From Candidatus Zhuqueibacterota bacterium (GTDB taxonomy: Bacteria > Zhuqueibacterota > Zhuqueibacteria > Residuimicrobiales > Oceaniaggregativiventaceae): a stretch of DNA of 64,000 nt. Shown here one piece after another: positions 27,411 to 37,247 of the stretch. Every line of letters starts with the position of its first letter. Within the stretch, counting starts at the first letter, position 1. The translations under genes and the position numbers were made by a program. The notes beneath the pieces were generated by a model. The model had not been told where the DNA came from and did not search any database. It saw nothing but the letters and a program-made list of their open reading frames with translations. Location: contig WJME01000117.1 in assembly GCA_014728115.1 (NCBI GenBank), positions 1 to 64,000 of the forward strand. Direction: 5' to 3'.

Positions 27411-30400
27411 ATGAAAACAAATATAAACTGGAAGAGTGGCATAGTGATGGTGCTGCTTGCTGTCACGTTTGGCTCTTTTATCAATACAGCAGACGCTCAA
27501 TATTTTGGGCGCAATCGAGTTCAGTATAATTCATTTGATTTTCAGGTTATGAAAACCGAACATTTTGATATCTATTTTTATCCTGAAAAACAAACTGTTG
27601 TAAAAGAAATTGCTGTCATGGCCGAACGCTGGTATGCTCGTCTCTCGAAAATTCTAAATCACGAATTGTCAAGCAGACAACCTCTGATCCTGTATGCATC
27701 GCATCCGGACTTTCAGCAAACAAATGTGGTCAGAGGAATCAGTGAAGGCACAGGCGGTGTGACCGAGGCATTTAAACGACGCATCGTCATGCCCCTGGCC
27801 GGTCCTTTGGCGCAGACCGATCATGTTTTAGGTCACGAATTGGTTCATGCATTTCAGTACGATATGGCAGGAGTACGTGGTCCCATCAGTTCTGCATCAG
27901 CCGGCATGTTTAGACTTCCCCTCTGGTTTGTTGAAGGCATGGCCGAGTATCTGTCAGTTGGTGCGTATGACCCGCATACCGCCATGTGGATGCGAGAGGC
28001 GGTTGATGGCGATAAATTCCCTACCATCTCAAAACTCAATTCACCACGCTATTTCCCCTATCGCTATGGTCAGGCACTTTGGGCTTTTATCGCAGCCAAT
28101 TATGGCGATGATAAAGTAGAGAAAATATTCCGGGAAGCATCAACATCAGGTAATGCAGAAGAGGCGATTTGGAAATGGACCGGCATTGGCGTTGACTCGC
28201 TCTCGGTGCTCTGGAAAAATTCTCTCGTTGAATTAAAAAAGTCTGTCAAAAAAGAGACCTTCAAAGCGACGGAATACGGCGAACTGTTGCTTGACGATGA
28301 TGCAAAGGAAGGCAGTATTAAACTTTCGCCATCGCTTTCACCCAGGGGCGACAAGCTGTTATACATTACAACCAGTGATTTGTTTACCATTGACTATTAT
28401 ATTGCGGATGTCCATACGGGAAACAGGAAAAAATTAACTCAAACATTGGTGGATCCGCATTTGCAGAGTATTCAGTTTCTCTATTCCAGCGGTTCATGGA
28501 CAGCTGACGGAGAGCAAGTCATCATCGGTGTGATTGTCAATGGAAATCCCGGATTGCACATCTATGATGCCGAAACCACAGAGCTGCTCAAAGAGATCGC
28601 CATCCCATCGCTGGATGAGATATATAGTCCGAGCTGGTCCCCGGATGGTGAAACCGTTGTATTCACAGGGCTGGATGGTGGGGTTACAGATCTGTATCTA
28701 TTTAATACCACCTCGGAAGAGTTAATGCCCTTGACGGACGATTTTTATGCCGATATTCAGCCTGTGTGGTCACCGGATGGAAAATCCATCGCCTTTGCGA
28801 CGGACAGATTTACCACTGATTTGGATTCGCTCAATTTTGGCAAATACAGCATTGCAATCGTGAACGTTGACTCGCGAGAAATCAAAAAGGTTGAACCCTT
28901 TCAAAATGCTAAAAATATAAATCCACAGTGGGCGTTAAATTCTAAAGAGATCTATTTTATTTCTGATAAAAGTGGAATCTCGAATATCTATAAAGTGGAT
29001 ATTGAGACAGGCAGTCTATTCCAAATAACGGATTTGTTTTCCGGCGTGAGCGGTATGACCTCACAAGGTCCGGCTCTTTCGATTGCTCAAGATACCGGGA
29101 AAATCGTATTTTCCAATTATGAGAACAATGGATTCCATTTATACCTGATAGATGGCGAAAAAGAGTTGGCCGGGCTTGCTGCTCATCAGGATAAAGCGGA
29201 TAAAAATGCGGGTTTACTCTCGTCCGGAAATTCGGATAATCGTATGGTCTCGAGTTTGCTAAACGACTATTCAATTGGATTGAAAACAAAAGACACCTTG
29301 AGAATTGACGAGTATCGATCCAGACTCTCTCTTGATTATATTGCACCCCCGACTATTTTCGGGGGATCGGGTCAATTCGGCACGTTTTTCTACGGTGGCA
29401 CCTCCCTGTTGTGGAGTGATATGCTCGGGAACCGGAATTTGATTACCAGTCTGCAAATAAGCGGTGATCTCAAAACGATAGGAACGCAGATTGGATATCA
29501 GAATGTGAGCAACAGACTCAACTGGGCTGTAATTTTGGATCAGACACCGTATGTCTATAACAGGTATGCCGGCGGGTTGGTTGGAATCGATAACGAGCCT
29601 GTGTACATTGATCAGGAATTGCGGATCAAACGGACCAGTCGTGGCATTCAAGGCATAATTAATTATCCCTTTAGTGCGGTCACCCGGCTTGAAATGGCTA
29701 CCGGCTTTTCCCGATATACATTCTCCCAGAGGCTCAGGTCAGTTGCGACCTCTGCTATCGACGGAAGAGAAATTTTTGATGAGGAGACCGAGTTTTCAGA
29801 CATCGATCCCTTGAATCTCGGGCGATTCTCCCTGGCTTACGTTTATGACAACTCTTTGTCGGGATATACAAGTCCGATATTGGGACAAAGGTACAGGATT
29901 GAAGTGAGTCCGAATTACGGCTCGCTGCAATTTACCAATTTGTTGCTGGATTACCGCCGATACGTTGTTCCGCAAAAGCCATTTACCCTGGCATTCAGGG
30001 CAATGCATTATGGACAATACGGCCGGGATTCCCAAAGCAACATATTGGGACCTGTTTTTATCGGTTACCAGCCTTTTGTACGAGGGTATGATGCAGGTTC
30101 ATTCAGCCGCACGAATCCAACAGATTTCGATTTCAATCGATTGTTGGGTAGTAAAATGCTGGTGACAAACGTTGAGGTTCGATTTCCACTTTTGGGCCTT
30201 TTAACCGGTGGGGATAGCTATTTTGGTCCCTTTCCGCTGGAAACGGCAGCCTTTGTCGACGCAGGTATTGCATATGACTCGTTGAATGATCCGTGGCTGC
30301 TTGGCGGTAATCGCAAACCAGTCCGCAGTTATGGACTTGCAATGCGATTGAACGTATTTGGATTTGCTATAGTTGAACTAAATTATGTCAATCCAATCGA

Positions 30401-30452
30401 CAGGTCTGATCGCGGCTGGATGTGGCAATTTGGATTCTCACCGGGATTCTAA
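27411..30452 (+). CDS. Peptidase MA-like metalloprotease / beta-propeller / outer-membrane barrel protein
   Basis: A 1013-residue exported protein; TTGGAGAC precedes the ATG, and the signal peptide ends near ADAQ. N-terminal domain (about 35-270) is a gluzincin: VLGHELVHAFQYD with H142-E143 and H146, then FVEGMAEYLSVG with the third ligand. Residues about 300-600 are a TolB/PD40 propeller (WSPDGETVVFTG, WSPDGKSIAFAT). The last about 370 residues are beta-rich, end in WQFGFSPGF with a terminal aromatic, and include RYRIEVSPNYG and GYQPFVRGY like BamA-type surface antigens, so they should form a barrel. It resembles large uncharacterised proteins of FCB and Gemmatimonadota lineages. A surface protease or assembly factor is likely. 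Confidence 0.8.
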   Translation: MKTNINWKSGIVMVLLAVTFGSFINTADAQYFGRNRVQYNSFDFQVMKTEHFDIYFYPEKQTVVKEIAVMAERWYARLSKILNHELSSRQPLILYASHPDFQQTNVVRGISEGTGGVTEAFKRRIVMPLAGPLAQTDHVLGHELVHAFQYDMAGVRGPISSASAGMFRLPLWFVEGMAEYLSVGAYDPHTAMWMREAVDGDKFPTISKLNSPRYFPYRYGQALWAFIAANYGDDKVEKIFREASTSGNAEEAIWKWTGIGVDSLSVLWKNSLVELKKSVKKETFKATEYGELLLDDDAKEGSIKLSPSLSPRGDKLLYITTSDLFTIDYYIADVHTGNRKKLTQTLVDPHLQSIQFLYSSGSWTADGEQVIIGVIVNGNPGLHIYDAETTELLKEIAIPSLDEIYSPSWSPDGETVVFTGLDGGVTDLYLFNTTSEELMPLTDDFYADIQPVWSPDGKSIAFATDRFTTDLDSLNFGKYSIAIVNVDSREIKKVEPFQNAKNINPQWALNSKEIYFISDKSGISNIYKVDIETGSLFQITDLFSGVSGMTSQGPALSIAQDTGKIVFSNYENNGFHLYLIDGEKELAGLAAHQDKADKNAGLLSSGNSDNRMVSSLLNDYSIGLKTKDTLRIDEYRSRLSLDYIAPPTIFGGSGQFGTFFYGGTSLLWSDMLGNRNLITSLQISGDLKTIGTQIGYQNVSNRLNWAVILDQTPYVYNRYAGGLVGIDNEPVYIDQELRIKRTSRGIQGIINYPFSAVTRLEMATGFSRYTFSQRLRSVATSAIDGREIFDEETEFSDIDPLNLGRFSLAYVYDNSLSGYTSPILGQRYRIEVSPNYGSLQFTNLLLDYRRYVVPQKPFTLAFRAMHYGQYGRDSQSNILGPVFIGYQPFVRGYDAGSFSRTNPTDFDFNRLLGSKMLVTNVEVRFPLLGLLTGGDSYFGPFPLETAAFVDAGIAYDSLNDPWLLGGNRKPVRSYGLAMRLNVFGFAIVELNYVNPIDRSDRGWMWQFGFSPGF

Positions 30453-30476
30453 TCCTTTCATTTTCTCCTGATCATT

Positions 30477-30516
30477 AAACGTCGTTTCAAAACTAGTTTG
30501 AAACGACGTTTTTTAT
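30477..30516. terminator. Bidirectional terminator
   Basis: AAACGTCGTTTCAAA (30477-30491) pairs with TTTGAAACGACGTTT (30497-30511) around ACTAG and is followed by T and preceded by A-rich sequence. It lies between two convergent genes, so it can stop transcription from both sides. Confidence 0.85.
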
Positions 30517-30582
30517 GGGGCCCTATTGAATTCTCCAAGAGGAAAAGGCATTTTGGTACAGGGTAAGGTATGGAACAAAAAT

Positions 30583-31926
30583 TTAGCGGTTATTCCTTAC
30601 CCATGATTCAGACAGTCTCACATACTTTATCGTTTTATTGGGTTTCCCCGAATCCTCATGAACCGCATAGCTATAAACTATATGTAACAAGCCGTCTTTG
30701 CCCTGAATGATCGCGGGGTATTCACCCTCGGCGTGTGTGGTGTCTTTTTCATGTTCCAGATGTCGGGTCCATGGCCACGTTTTTCCTTCATCTGTCGAGA
30801 TGGAAATGGCGAGACTAAACCGGTCTTTTTCAGAATCATTATACACGATCGCCCAATGTCCGTTTTGCAAGGTGACGGCATCTGTACCGGCAGCGGGATT
30901 GGGCAAATCGCTGTCTTGTACCATACTCCAGGTTAAACCGTTATCGGATGATTCGCTCATTTGAATTCTTTTGGGCGGAGGACCATTGTCCCGCATATAG
31001 GCGACAAGCGTGCCATCATTTTTCCGCAAAAGACAGGGCTGTACACTTCCTGGTCCGGCAAGTGGCTCGCTAAACATCCATGTTTTTCCCCAGTCGTCTG
31101 TTATCGCCATGATGGAAAAACTGAATTCATCCGAATAATAGGGAACAACAAGCCTTGATTGATCCAGCAGGATCGGTTTGTTTTTCGTCTGCCAGCCAAT
31201 GCGCCTGATCAGGGGAAAGCCGAGTTCGGCTTTTTCATAGGTGCCATCGTCTTTAAAGATTCTCCCCATTCTCATCATGTCTTCGCCTCTGGCATTGGTC
31301 AGCCATCGGTGTTCATAATGTGCGAACATGTCCTGCAAGGTTTTTAATTCTGCCGGATCAGAGGGCGGATGAGGTTTAAAATAATGATCATGCAATTCAT
31401 TCAATTTTCGTTCTATCGTGGTCACAAACGGATCATTTGGCTGTATGCCTCGGGAAGTCGAGCCGCCCGGTTTAAAAATGATGACATCCTGCCATTCCCA
31501 TTTGGGTGGCCCGTCAGACAGGTAATCGCCGGAACGGATATACCTGGGCAATGAACTTTCCCATTGATTGGCCATGACCATGTACCAGAAAAGCCACAGT
31601 CTTTTCTGCGGATCGATAAACATGATGGGATTGACATCCGGGAATCCCGGTACATCCACCATGACAAACGGCTCGCTCCACGCTTTTCCGTTTTTTCTCA
31701 ACCGGGCACCATAAATCGCCACGTCATCGGCGTCTTTCTCGCCGGAGCCCTGAAACCAGGCCGCGAGCATGTCGCCATTGGGGCATTCAACCACGGTGGC
31801 CCCGTGAACATGTTGGTTCAGCAAGGGGAAAATGAGTTGGGATTGAAACTCGTCCTTTTCGGTGCTGAACACACTGCTTACAGTGAGCAAAATGAACAGG
31901 CCGGCTAGCAGCGACTTTATCCGCAT
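30583..31926 (-). CDS. Exported BNR-repeat sialidase-like protein
   Basis: About 447 residues with a signal peptide (KSLLAGLFILLTVSSVFS). The body is a six-bladed propeller of the exo-sialidase type: NQHVHGATVVECPNGDMLAAWFQG at the start, then Asp-box-like S.D.G.TW segments (ITDDWGKTWMF, SSDNGLTWSM, STDEGKTWPW) and HAEGEYPAIIQGKDG near the end. This BNR_2 family is often labelled exo-alpha-sialidase, but many members act on other sugars or are uncharacterised. Start is uncertain: ATG at 31926, or GTG at 31932 better spaced from AAAGGAG. Probably acts on glycans outside the cell. Confidence 0.75.
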   Translation of the reverse strand: MRIKSLLAGLFILLTVSSVFSTEKDEFQSQLIFPLLNQHVHGATVVECPNGDMLAAWFQGSGEKDADDVAIYGARLRKNGKAWSEPFVMVDVPGFPDVNPIMFIDPQKRLWLFWYMVMANQWESSLPRYIRSGDYLSDGPPKWEWQDVIIFKPGGSTSRGIQPNDPFVTTIERKLNELHDHYFKPHPPSDPAELKTLQDMFAHYEHRWLTNARGEDMMRMGRIFKDDGTYEKAELGFPLIRRIGWQTKNKPILLDQSRLVVPYYSDEFSFSIMAITDDWGKTWMFSEPLAGPGSVQPCLLRKNDGTLVAYMRDNGPPPKRIQMSESSDNGLTWSMVQDSDLPNPAAGTDAVTLQNGHWAIVYNDSEKDRFSLAISISTDEGKTWPWTRHLEHEKDTTHAEGEYPAIIQGKDGLLHIVYSYAVHEDSGKPNKTIKYVRLSESWVRNNR

Positions 31927-32136
31927 TGACACGAGCATCTCCTTTTGTAACTCTTTCAATGGTTCTTGTGCTGCGCCAGTTTAAGAGCACTTTTACATGT
32001 ATTGCCTTTATTATCCAGATGGCGCCATTCAATAAAGAATTGCTTAAATTTTAACCTCTATGTTTGGCTTGGCATGTTGCTGCCCATACAATTTATTATT
32101 GATTTGGTGGAATCGCAAACTATTTTTTTGTTTTAT

Positions 32137-32829
32137 CTATGTCGTCAACAAATAAATACCCCCCAAAATCACCAACACCCCGCATATTTTTTTGACCCGG
32201 TTTAATGCTTTACTTTCGCTACTCCAATTCAAATAAACCTGTACCTTGTGGGCCAGGGTGCCAAAAAACACGATGACACTACAGTGGCCGACAGCAAAAC
32301 TAAGAACAAGGAACAGCGCACCCATAAAATCGGTTTGAGCACGGCTAAAAGCCAGACCAAGTACCGGGGCGATATAGGCAAATGTGCAGGGACCAAGAGC
32401 AATTCCAAACGTCAATCCCAACAAAAGAGCGGCAAGCTTGCCCCGGTGTCTGGGCGTGAGGGATCCAAAAGACCAATCCAGATGAATAATATCGAGCAAA
32501 TACAGTCCGACAATAAAAAAAATCACGGCAACCGCAATATTGCCCACTGAACCGAGATCCCCCATAAGCCGGCCCAATGAGGCAGTTAGGACACCGATGA
32601 GTGCAATCGAAAACAGTATTCCCACTGAAAAGATCAGAGCGAGCATAAACGCACGGCCTGTTGTCTTTTTTTCCTGCTGCATGATAAATCCGATGACCAA
32701 TGGAATACTGGACAAATGGCAGGGGCTAAGGAGAATACTCAAAACTCCCCATATAAATGACGCGACAAGTGCCATCCCAAAAGATTGGGTGAGTAAATGA
32801 TAAAGAAAGGAAAAAAGACTTTCAATCAT
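32137..32829 (-). CDS. ccdA: CcdA/DsbD-type thiol-disulfide membrane transporter
   Basis: About 230 residues with six hydrophobic helices. The two redox cysteines sit in LSPCHLSSIPLVIGF and GPCTFAYIAPVLG, the signature of CcdA/ScsB-like proteins that carry electrons from cytoplasmic thioredoxin to the periplasm. I start at 32829 (MIESLF); an ORF start at 32877 is in frame but has no ribosome site. It is the last gene of the arsenic operon, right after a thioredoxin-like lipoprotein, its natural electron acceptor. The name reflects family, not proven orthology. Confidence 0.85.
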   Translation of the reverse strand: MIESLFSFLYHLLTQSFGMALVASFIWGVLSILLSPCHLSSIPLVIGFIMQQEKKTTGRAFMLALIFSVGILFSIALIGVLTASLGRLMGDLGSVGNIAVAVIFFIVGLYLLDIIHLDWSFGSLTPRHRGKLAALLLGLTFGIALGPCTFAYIAPVLGLAFSRAQTDFMGALFLVLSFAVGHCSVIVFFGTLAHKVQVYLNWSSESKALNRVKKICGVLVILGGIYLLTT

Positions 32830-33001
32830 AGTCGTGCGTGCTCCGGTAAATTTTGTGATGAACAGGGTTGAGTCCATGAGTGGCTAACTATCCAATTTTG
32901 ATAAAACTTGTGATCAAAATGTCAGCTCTACCATGTGAGCGATATAGCCATACACCTGCAATTCATCAATCTGCTGTAACGATAATCTCATTTTTTGAGC
33001 A

Positions 33002-33412
33002 TTAGACCTGGTCTTGGTTTTGCAATATTTTCAATCCCTGTTTTTGTAAAAATACATCGATCTCTTTTTCCGGGAAAAACCCTTCATGGCGCATGATCTC
33101 ATTTCCGTCTTTATCAAGAAAAACCTGGGTGGGTATCAATTTGATTTTATATTCTTGTGCAAATTTTTTCTGATCTGGTTGCCAGACATCATAAAACACG
33201 ACCTTTATTTGATCGCCATATTTTTTTTCGATCGATTCCATCACAGGCTGCATGGCTTTGCACGGGACACAATTTACAGATCCGAGTTCAACAAACGTTA
33301 TAAGCGCATCACTGTTTTCAGATTTTTCCGGTTGCATTTTTGCTTCATCTGCAGATTGACAGCTCATGACGAGGATGAGACAACTCAAAATGCTTATTTT
33401 ACGTATCTTCAT
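33002..33412 (-). CDS. Thioredoxin-fold lipoprotein
   Basis: A 136-residue exported protein with lipobox LVMSC (C18 lipidated) and a thioredoxin fold: FVELGSVNCVPCKAMQPVM holds the CxxC, and KLIPTQVFLDKDGNEI contains the cis-proline. AAGGTGG precedes the ATG. It should sit on the outer face of the inner membrane or in the outer membrane, reduced by the CcdA encoded next. In the arsenic operon it may maintain reduced thiols for the permease or for an exported reductase. Confidence 0.9.
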   Translation of the reverse strand: MKIRKISILSCLILVMSCQSADEAKMQPEKSENSDALITFVELGSVNCVPCKAMQPVMESIEKKYGDQIKVVFYDVWQPDQKKFAQEYKIKLIPTQVFLDKDGNEIMRHEGFFPEKEIDVFLQKQGLKILQNQDQV

Positions 33413-33492
33413 AGAACCACCTTTTTTCTTTTATGACATTCTGTCACCCTATTTTCAGAGGCTTTGATGCCAGGCAGGCCCGATTTCCGCTT

Positions 33493-34530
33493 TTATATGG
33501 AAATGCTTTTTAACTTTAACGCGACATTGACCAGCATGATCAACACTGGAACTTCGACTAGAGGTCCGATCACAGCCGCAAAAGCGGCCCCTGAATCGAT
33601 CCCGAAAACCGCCACGGCAACGGCAATAGCGAGCTCAAAATTATTCGAGGCCGCTGTAAACGCGATGGTTGTGGTTTTCGAATAATCCGCGCCAATGCCT
33701 TTCCCCATAAAAAAAGAGACAAAAAACATGATGATAAAATATATGATCAACGGTATGGCTATCCGTACCACATCCAGCGGTATTTTGATGATATATTCAC
33801 CTTTTAATGAAAACATGACAAAGATGGTAAACAACAAGGCTATTAATGTGATCGGACTAATTCGAGGGATGAACCGGGTTTCGTACCAGGCCTTGCCTTT
33901 GAATTTGATCAATGTAAATCGTGTGACCATGCCGGCAATAAATGGAATGCCCAAATAGATAAACACGCTTTCTGCAATCTGTGCAATGGTAATGTGGACA
34001 TTAAAAGCCTGCAAGCCCAGCCAACCCGGCAATACGGTGATAAACACATATGCATAAAAAGAGTAAAAGAAAACCTGAAAAATAGAATTAAAGGCGACCA
34101 GCCCGGCTGCGTACTCGTTGTCCCCTTTGGCTAGTTCATTCCAGACGATCACCATGGCTATGCAGCGCGCCAGTCCAATCATGATCAGCCCGGCCATATA
34201 TTGAGGGTAATCCTGTAAAAAGATTACAGCAAGCACGAACATCAGTATCGGGCCGATGATCCAGTTTTGCAGCAGCGACAATCCTAAAAGTTTGACATTC
34301 CGAAAGACATCTCCCAGTTCTTCATATTTGACTTTGGCCAGTGGTGGATACATCATTAAAATCAGTCCGATGGCAATGGGAATGTTTGTGGTGCCGGCCT
34401 GGAATCGATTCCAGAATCCGGTTATGCCGGGATACAGATAACCGGCAAACACACCCACCCCCATTGCCAAAAAAATCCACAAGGTGAGAAAACGGTCGAG
34501 AAAAGACAAACGTTTAGATACTGTGCCCAT
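33493..34530 (-). CDS. acr3: ACR3-family arsenite exporter
   Basis: A 345-residue protein of ten hydrophobic helices. Hallmarks of the ACR3/BASS family: [20 protein letters not shown] at the start, [33 protein letters not shown] with the conserved cysteine, and [17 protein letters not shown]. It exports As(III) using the proton gradient. Four bases separate it from the upstream reductase-like gene, so they are tightly coupled. Length and motifs are normal. Confidence 0.95.
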   Translation of the reverse strand: MGTVSKRLSFLDRFLTLWIFLAMGVGVFAGYLYPGITGFWNRFQAGTTNIPIAIGLILMMYPPLAKVKYEELGDVFRNVKLLGLSLLQNWIIGPILMFVLAVIFLQDYPQYMAGLIMIGLARCIAMVIVWNELAKGDNEYAAGLVAFNSIFQVFFYSFYAYVFITVLPGWLGLQAFNVHITIAQIAESVFIYLGIPFIAGMVTRFTLIKFKGKAWYETRFIPRISPITLIALLFTIFVMFSLKGEYIIKIPLDVVRIAIPLIIYFIIMFFVSFFMGKGIGADYSKTTTIAFTAASNNFELAIAVAVAVFGIDSGAAFAAVIGPLVEVPVLIMLVNVALKLKSISI

Positions 34531-34534
34531 TAAA

Positions 34535-35311
34535 CTATTTCCCTTTTAATTTGTTGTGTAATCCGGTCAGCTTTTTATCATAGATTTCCCTGATCTGCTG
34601 TTCAAACTCTGCCAATGGTTTGACCGGAATCAGATCGACAACCTCCTCGTACGACAAGCCCGCATCATAGAGCAGATCTATGGTATTGGCCACCATCGCT
34701 TTTATTGCTGATATGGTTTCTTTTTGAGTCAGACCAAAATCCAGAGCCAGTTTGTGCAGCTCGTGCAACTGTGGCCACAAATAGGTCGGACCCATGGCTG
34801 TGATTAGGGCATATGCCTCCAGTTTATCTTCCTCCACCTCCGGCGCTTCACCAAACGCAACAAACAGCTCCTGTAACAGGTTCTTTTCTGTTTCGCCGAC
34901 AGAGTTCGAATACCATACCGGATTGTAACCCGAATTCATAAAACTCGCTGCATTCGGAATCATTCGTATCAGTTTATTGTAACCGTTCAACATGGCGGAT
35001 AGCTTTTCAGCCGTAAACACCGGTGCCAAAGAGACGACCGCTTTGGCCTGTGATACGGAATCGCTAATCTTCGGCAGCACCTCTTTTAATACCGGTGGAT
35101 GCACAGCCACAAAGACAATCTCCTGCAAAGCCGCCTCGATATTTGATCCCGCTTTAATGTTCAATTCGGAAAACTCGATTATCAATTTTTCCAGTGTACT
35201 CGTGTCCGGGTCGCTCACAACGATCTTTTCAATCGAGACGTGTTTATTTTTCATTGCCAGTAAAAAGATTCGTGTAATACGGCCGCCGCCGATAAATCCT
35301 AAACTATTCAT
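34535..35311 (-). CDS. Pyrroline-5-carboxylate-reductase-like dehydrogenase in the ars operon
   Basis: A 258-residue protein with an N-terminal Rossmann motif ([17 protein letters not shown]) and the ProC/F420-dependent reductase layout ([35 protein letters not shown]). The C-terminal helical dimerisation domain is present, but the usual ProC signature near the end is not clear. It lies between arsC and acr3, where such proteins recur in other bacteria without known role. It may reduce a thiol- or amino-acid-related compound linked to arsenic stress. Function not proven. Confidence 0.75.
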   Translation of the reverse strand: MNSLGFIGGGRITRIFLLAMKNKHVSIEKIVVSDPDTSTLEKLIIEFSELNIKAGSNIEAALQEIVFVAVHPPVLKEVLPKISDSVSQAKAVVSLAPVFTAEKLSAMLNGYNKLIRMIPNAASFMNSGYNPVWYSNSVGETEKNLLQELFVAFGEAPEVEEDKLEAYALITAMGPTYLWPQLHELHKLALDFGLTQKETISAIKAMVANTIDLLYDAGLSYEEVVDLIPVKPLAEFEQQIREIYDKKLTGLHNKLKGK

Positions 35312-35352
35312 TTTCGTTCCCCTCAGTTTAACCTTTAATTTTCATACAGAAC

Positions 35353-35772
35353 CTATGTCATTTGTTGATAAAACTGGTAAAAATCTTTCCTGATCTCATC
35401 ACGAATGCGACGAAATTCGTTCAGGACCTCCACCTCTGTCCCGACCGCTTCTGCCGGATCCTCAAACCCGATGTGCAATTGCTCCCTGACATCGCCCAAA
35501 AACATCGGACATGTTTCTTTGGCGTTATCGCACACCGTGATCACCGCATCGAACGATTGCTCCAGATAAGTGTCGACATTCTCCGGCTTGCCATCCGAAA
35601 TATCAATATCTATCTCTGCCATCACCTGTGTGGCTTTGGGATGCACCTGCGACGACGGCTGGGTGCCGGCCGAATAAACCTCCAGTTCCGGATCGAACGA
35701 TTTTAAAAATCCCTCTGCCATCTGGCTGCGGCAGGAGTTGCCTGTGCATAAAATGAGTATTTTCTTTTTCAT
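35353..35772 (-). CDS. arsC: Arsenate reductase, low-MW phosphatase type
   Basis: A 139-residue enzyme of the thioredoxin-coupled ArsC class. It has the P-loop CTGNSCRSQMAEG (nucleophile C10, with the second cysteine inside the loop), the C-terminal catalytic pair in VITVCDNAKETCPMFLG (C83 and C90 region), and FEDPAEAVGT with the general-acid aspartate. It reduces arsenate to arsenite, which the encoded ACR3 exports. A clear AGGA precedes the ATG. The thioredoxin and CcdA genes downstream suit its electron demand, though they act outside the cytoplasm. Confidence 0.95.
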   Translation of the reverse strand: MKKKILILCTGNSCRSQMAEGFLKSFDPELEVYSAGTQPSSQVHPKATQVMAEIDIDISDGKPENVDTYLEQSFDAVITVCDNAKETCPMFLGDVREQLHIGFEDPAEAVGTEVEVLNEFRRIRDEIRKDFYQFYQQMT

Positions 35773-35813
35773 AGGAGATCCTGTTCAATTGTAAATCAAT
35801 TTCTCGTTTTTTA

Positions 35814-35848
35814 TTTTCTCTGTGTCCTCTGTGATCTCGGCGGTTAAC
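35814..35848. repeat. CTCTGTG-family repeat copy
   Basis: TTTTCTCTGTGTCCTCTGTG followed by ATCTCGGCGGTTAAC is one copy of the dispersed repeat, in the 129-base gap between the permease and arsC genes of the arsenic operon. Confidence 0.6.
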
Positions 35849-35901
35849 TTTTCAGGGTCTATAAAATCTTTTTTTTGAAAAGAGTGAGAGTGAATCCATT
35901 T

Positions 35902-37194
35902 TCAAAGAGCGCCAAATACAAGACCTGAAAGCGTCGCCATCACAACCACGAGTATCACAAAGACCAGAGTTTTTTGAGTGCCGATCACGCCGCGGATCAC
36001 CAGCATATTTGGCAGGGACAATGCCGGTCCTGCCAGCAGCAATGCCAGTGCCGGGCCTTTTCCCATGCCGCTGGCGAGCAGGCCTTGTAATATGGGTATT
36101 TCCGTGAGCGTGGCAAAATACATAAACGCTCCAATTACCGACGCAACCAAGTTGGCGGTGATGGAATTGCCGCCGACAAGTCCGTTTATCCATTGCGGAG
36201 GAATAATCCCCCGGCCGCCTTCTGGCGTGCCCAACAGAAAACCGGCAGCCAGAACACCCAATGCAAGTAACGGCAGGATCAATTTGGCAAAATCCCATGA
36301 AGCCATTAACCATTCTTTGGGTTCACCCTCGCTTTTATACAATACCACACTGGAAGCAGCGATCCCTGTCGAGAATGCCAGCAAAGGGTGGTCAGGAAAC
36401 ACCAGGCCCACCATCGCCACAAGTGCCGCCGCGATAATGACTTTAAGAGCTCTGATCTCGAGTATAAATATCAATGACAAGGCGAGAAAAGCGCCAAGGA
36501 CGGCGGTGATCCACCATTTGTATTGCCAGATGGCATAAAACACCCCTTCTGATGTTTCAGGTCTGCCCCAGGTGGCACTGATTAAAAGCGCGATCAAAAT
36601 ACCAAAGTGCACGACAGTCTGCCACAAGGGGCGCTCGTGTTCTGTTCCCGGAATGACGAGTTTCTGTTTGTCGGTTTCTTCCTTGCGGTAAATAAATGCC
36701 ATCATCAAGCCTATGACAATACTAAAGGATACTGCCCCAACCACACGGGCTATCCCCAATTCGATCCCCAGTACCCGGGCAGTAAGAATGATGGCCAGAA
36801 TGTTGATCGCCGGACCCGAGTATAAAAAAGCGATGGCCGGACCCAGACCCGCCCCCCTTTTATAGATACTGGCAAAAATAGGCAGTATGGTACAAGAGCA
36901 CACAGCCAAAATGGTGCCGGAAACCGAAGCCACCGAATAGGCCATCCATTGTTTTGCCTGGGCGCCAAAATATTTCATGACCGCGGCCTGGCTTATGAAT
37001 ACGCTGATGACACCGGCAATAAAAAAGGCAGGAATCAGGCACAGGATGACATGTTCACGTGCATACCATTTTAATAATCGCAGTGCTTCAAAAATCGCGT
37101 TTGTAAAAGTCGTTTTTTCCAGAGGTAAAAAATAGGCAAAAAGAAATAATCCTATCATCCAAAACAGGGTTTTGTATTCTTTTCCTGATTTCAT
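35902..37194 (-). CDS. ArsP/DUF318-type permease
   Basis: A 430-residue membrane protein with about ten helices. The family motif appears as GTILAVCSCTILPIFASIYK followed by RGAGLGPAIAFLYSGPAIN, and is partly repeated in the second half (GNSITANLVASVIGAFMYF, MGKGPALALLLAGPALSLP), showing the internal two-fold symmetry of these permeases. Members named ArsP export trivalent organoarsenicals or, in other cases, thiol-bound metals. AAAGGAAATGA precedes the start. A second operator-like palindrome lies directly upstream, so it may be co-regulated with arsR or expressed separately. Confidence 0.85.
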   Translation of the reverse strand: MKSGKEYKTLFWMIGLFLFAYFLPLEKTTFTNAIFEALRLLKWYAREHVILCLIPAFFIAGVISVFISQAAVMKYFGAQAKQWMAYSVASVSGTILAVCSCTILPIFASIYKRGAGLGPAIAFLYSGPAINILAIILTARVLGIELGIARVVGAVSFSIVIGLMMAFIYRKEETDKQKLVIPGTEHERPLWQTVVHFGILIALLISATWGRPETSEGVFYAIWQYKWWITAVLGAFLALSLIFILEIRALKVIIAAALVAMVGLVFPDHPLLAFSTGIAASSVVLYKSEGEPKEWLMASWDFAKLILPLLALGVLAAGFLLGTPEGGRGIIPPQWINGLVGGNSITANLVASVIGAFMYFATLTEIPILQGLLASGMGKGPALALLLAGPALSLPNMLVIRGVIGTQKTLVFVILVVVMATLSGLVFGAL

Positions 37195-37211
37195 TCATTT
37201 CCTTTTCGTTG

Positions 37212-37229
37212 TTTCGCCAAATAACGAAT
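37212..37229 (-). promoter_or_regulatory. Second ArsR-type operator-like site
   Basis: TTTCGCCAAATAACGAAT matches the main operator core TTTCGTTCAATGACGAAA at 13 of 18 positions and keeps the TTTCG...ACGAA half sites. It lies between the arsR stop and the permease start. Confidence 0.5.
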
Positions 37230-37247
37230 TAAATTGATAAAAATTTT

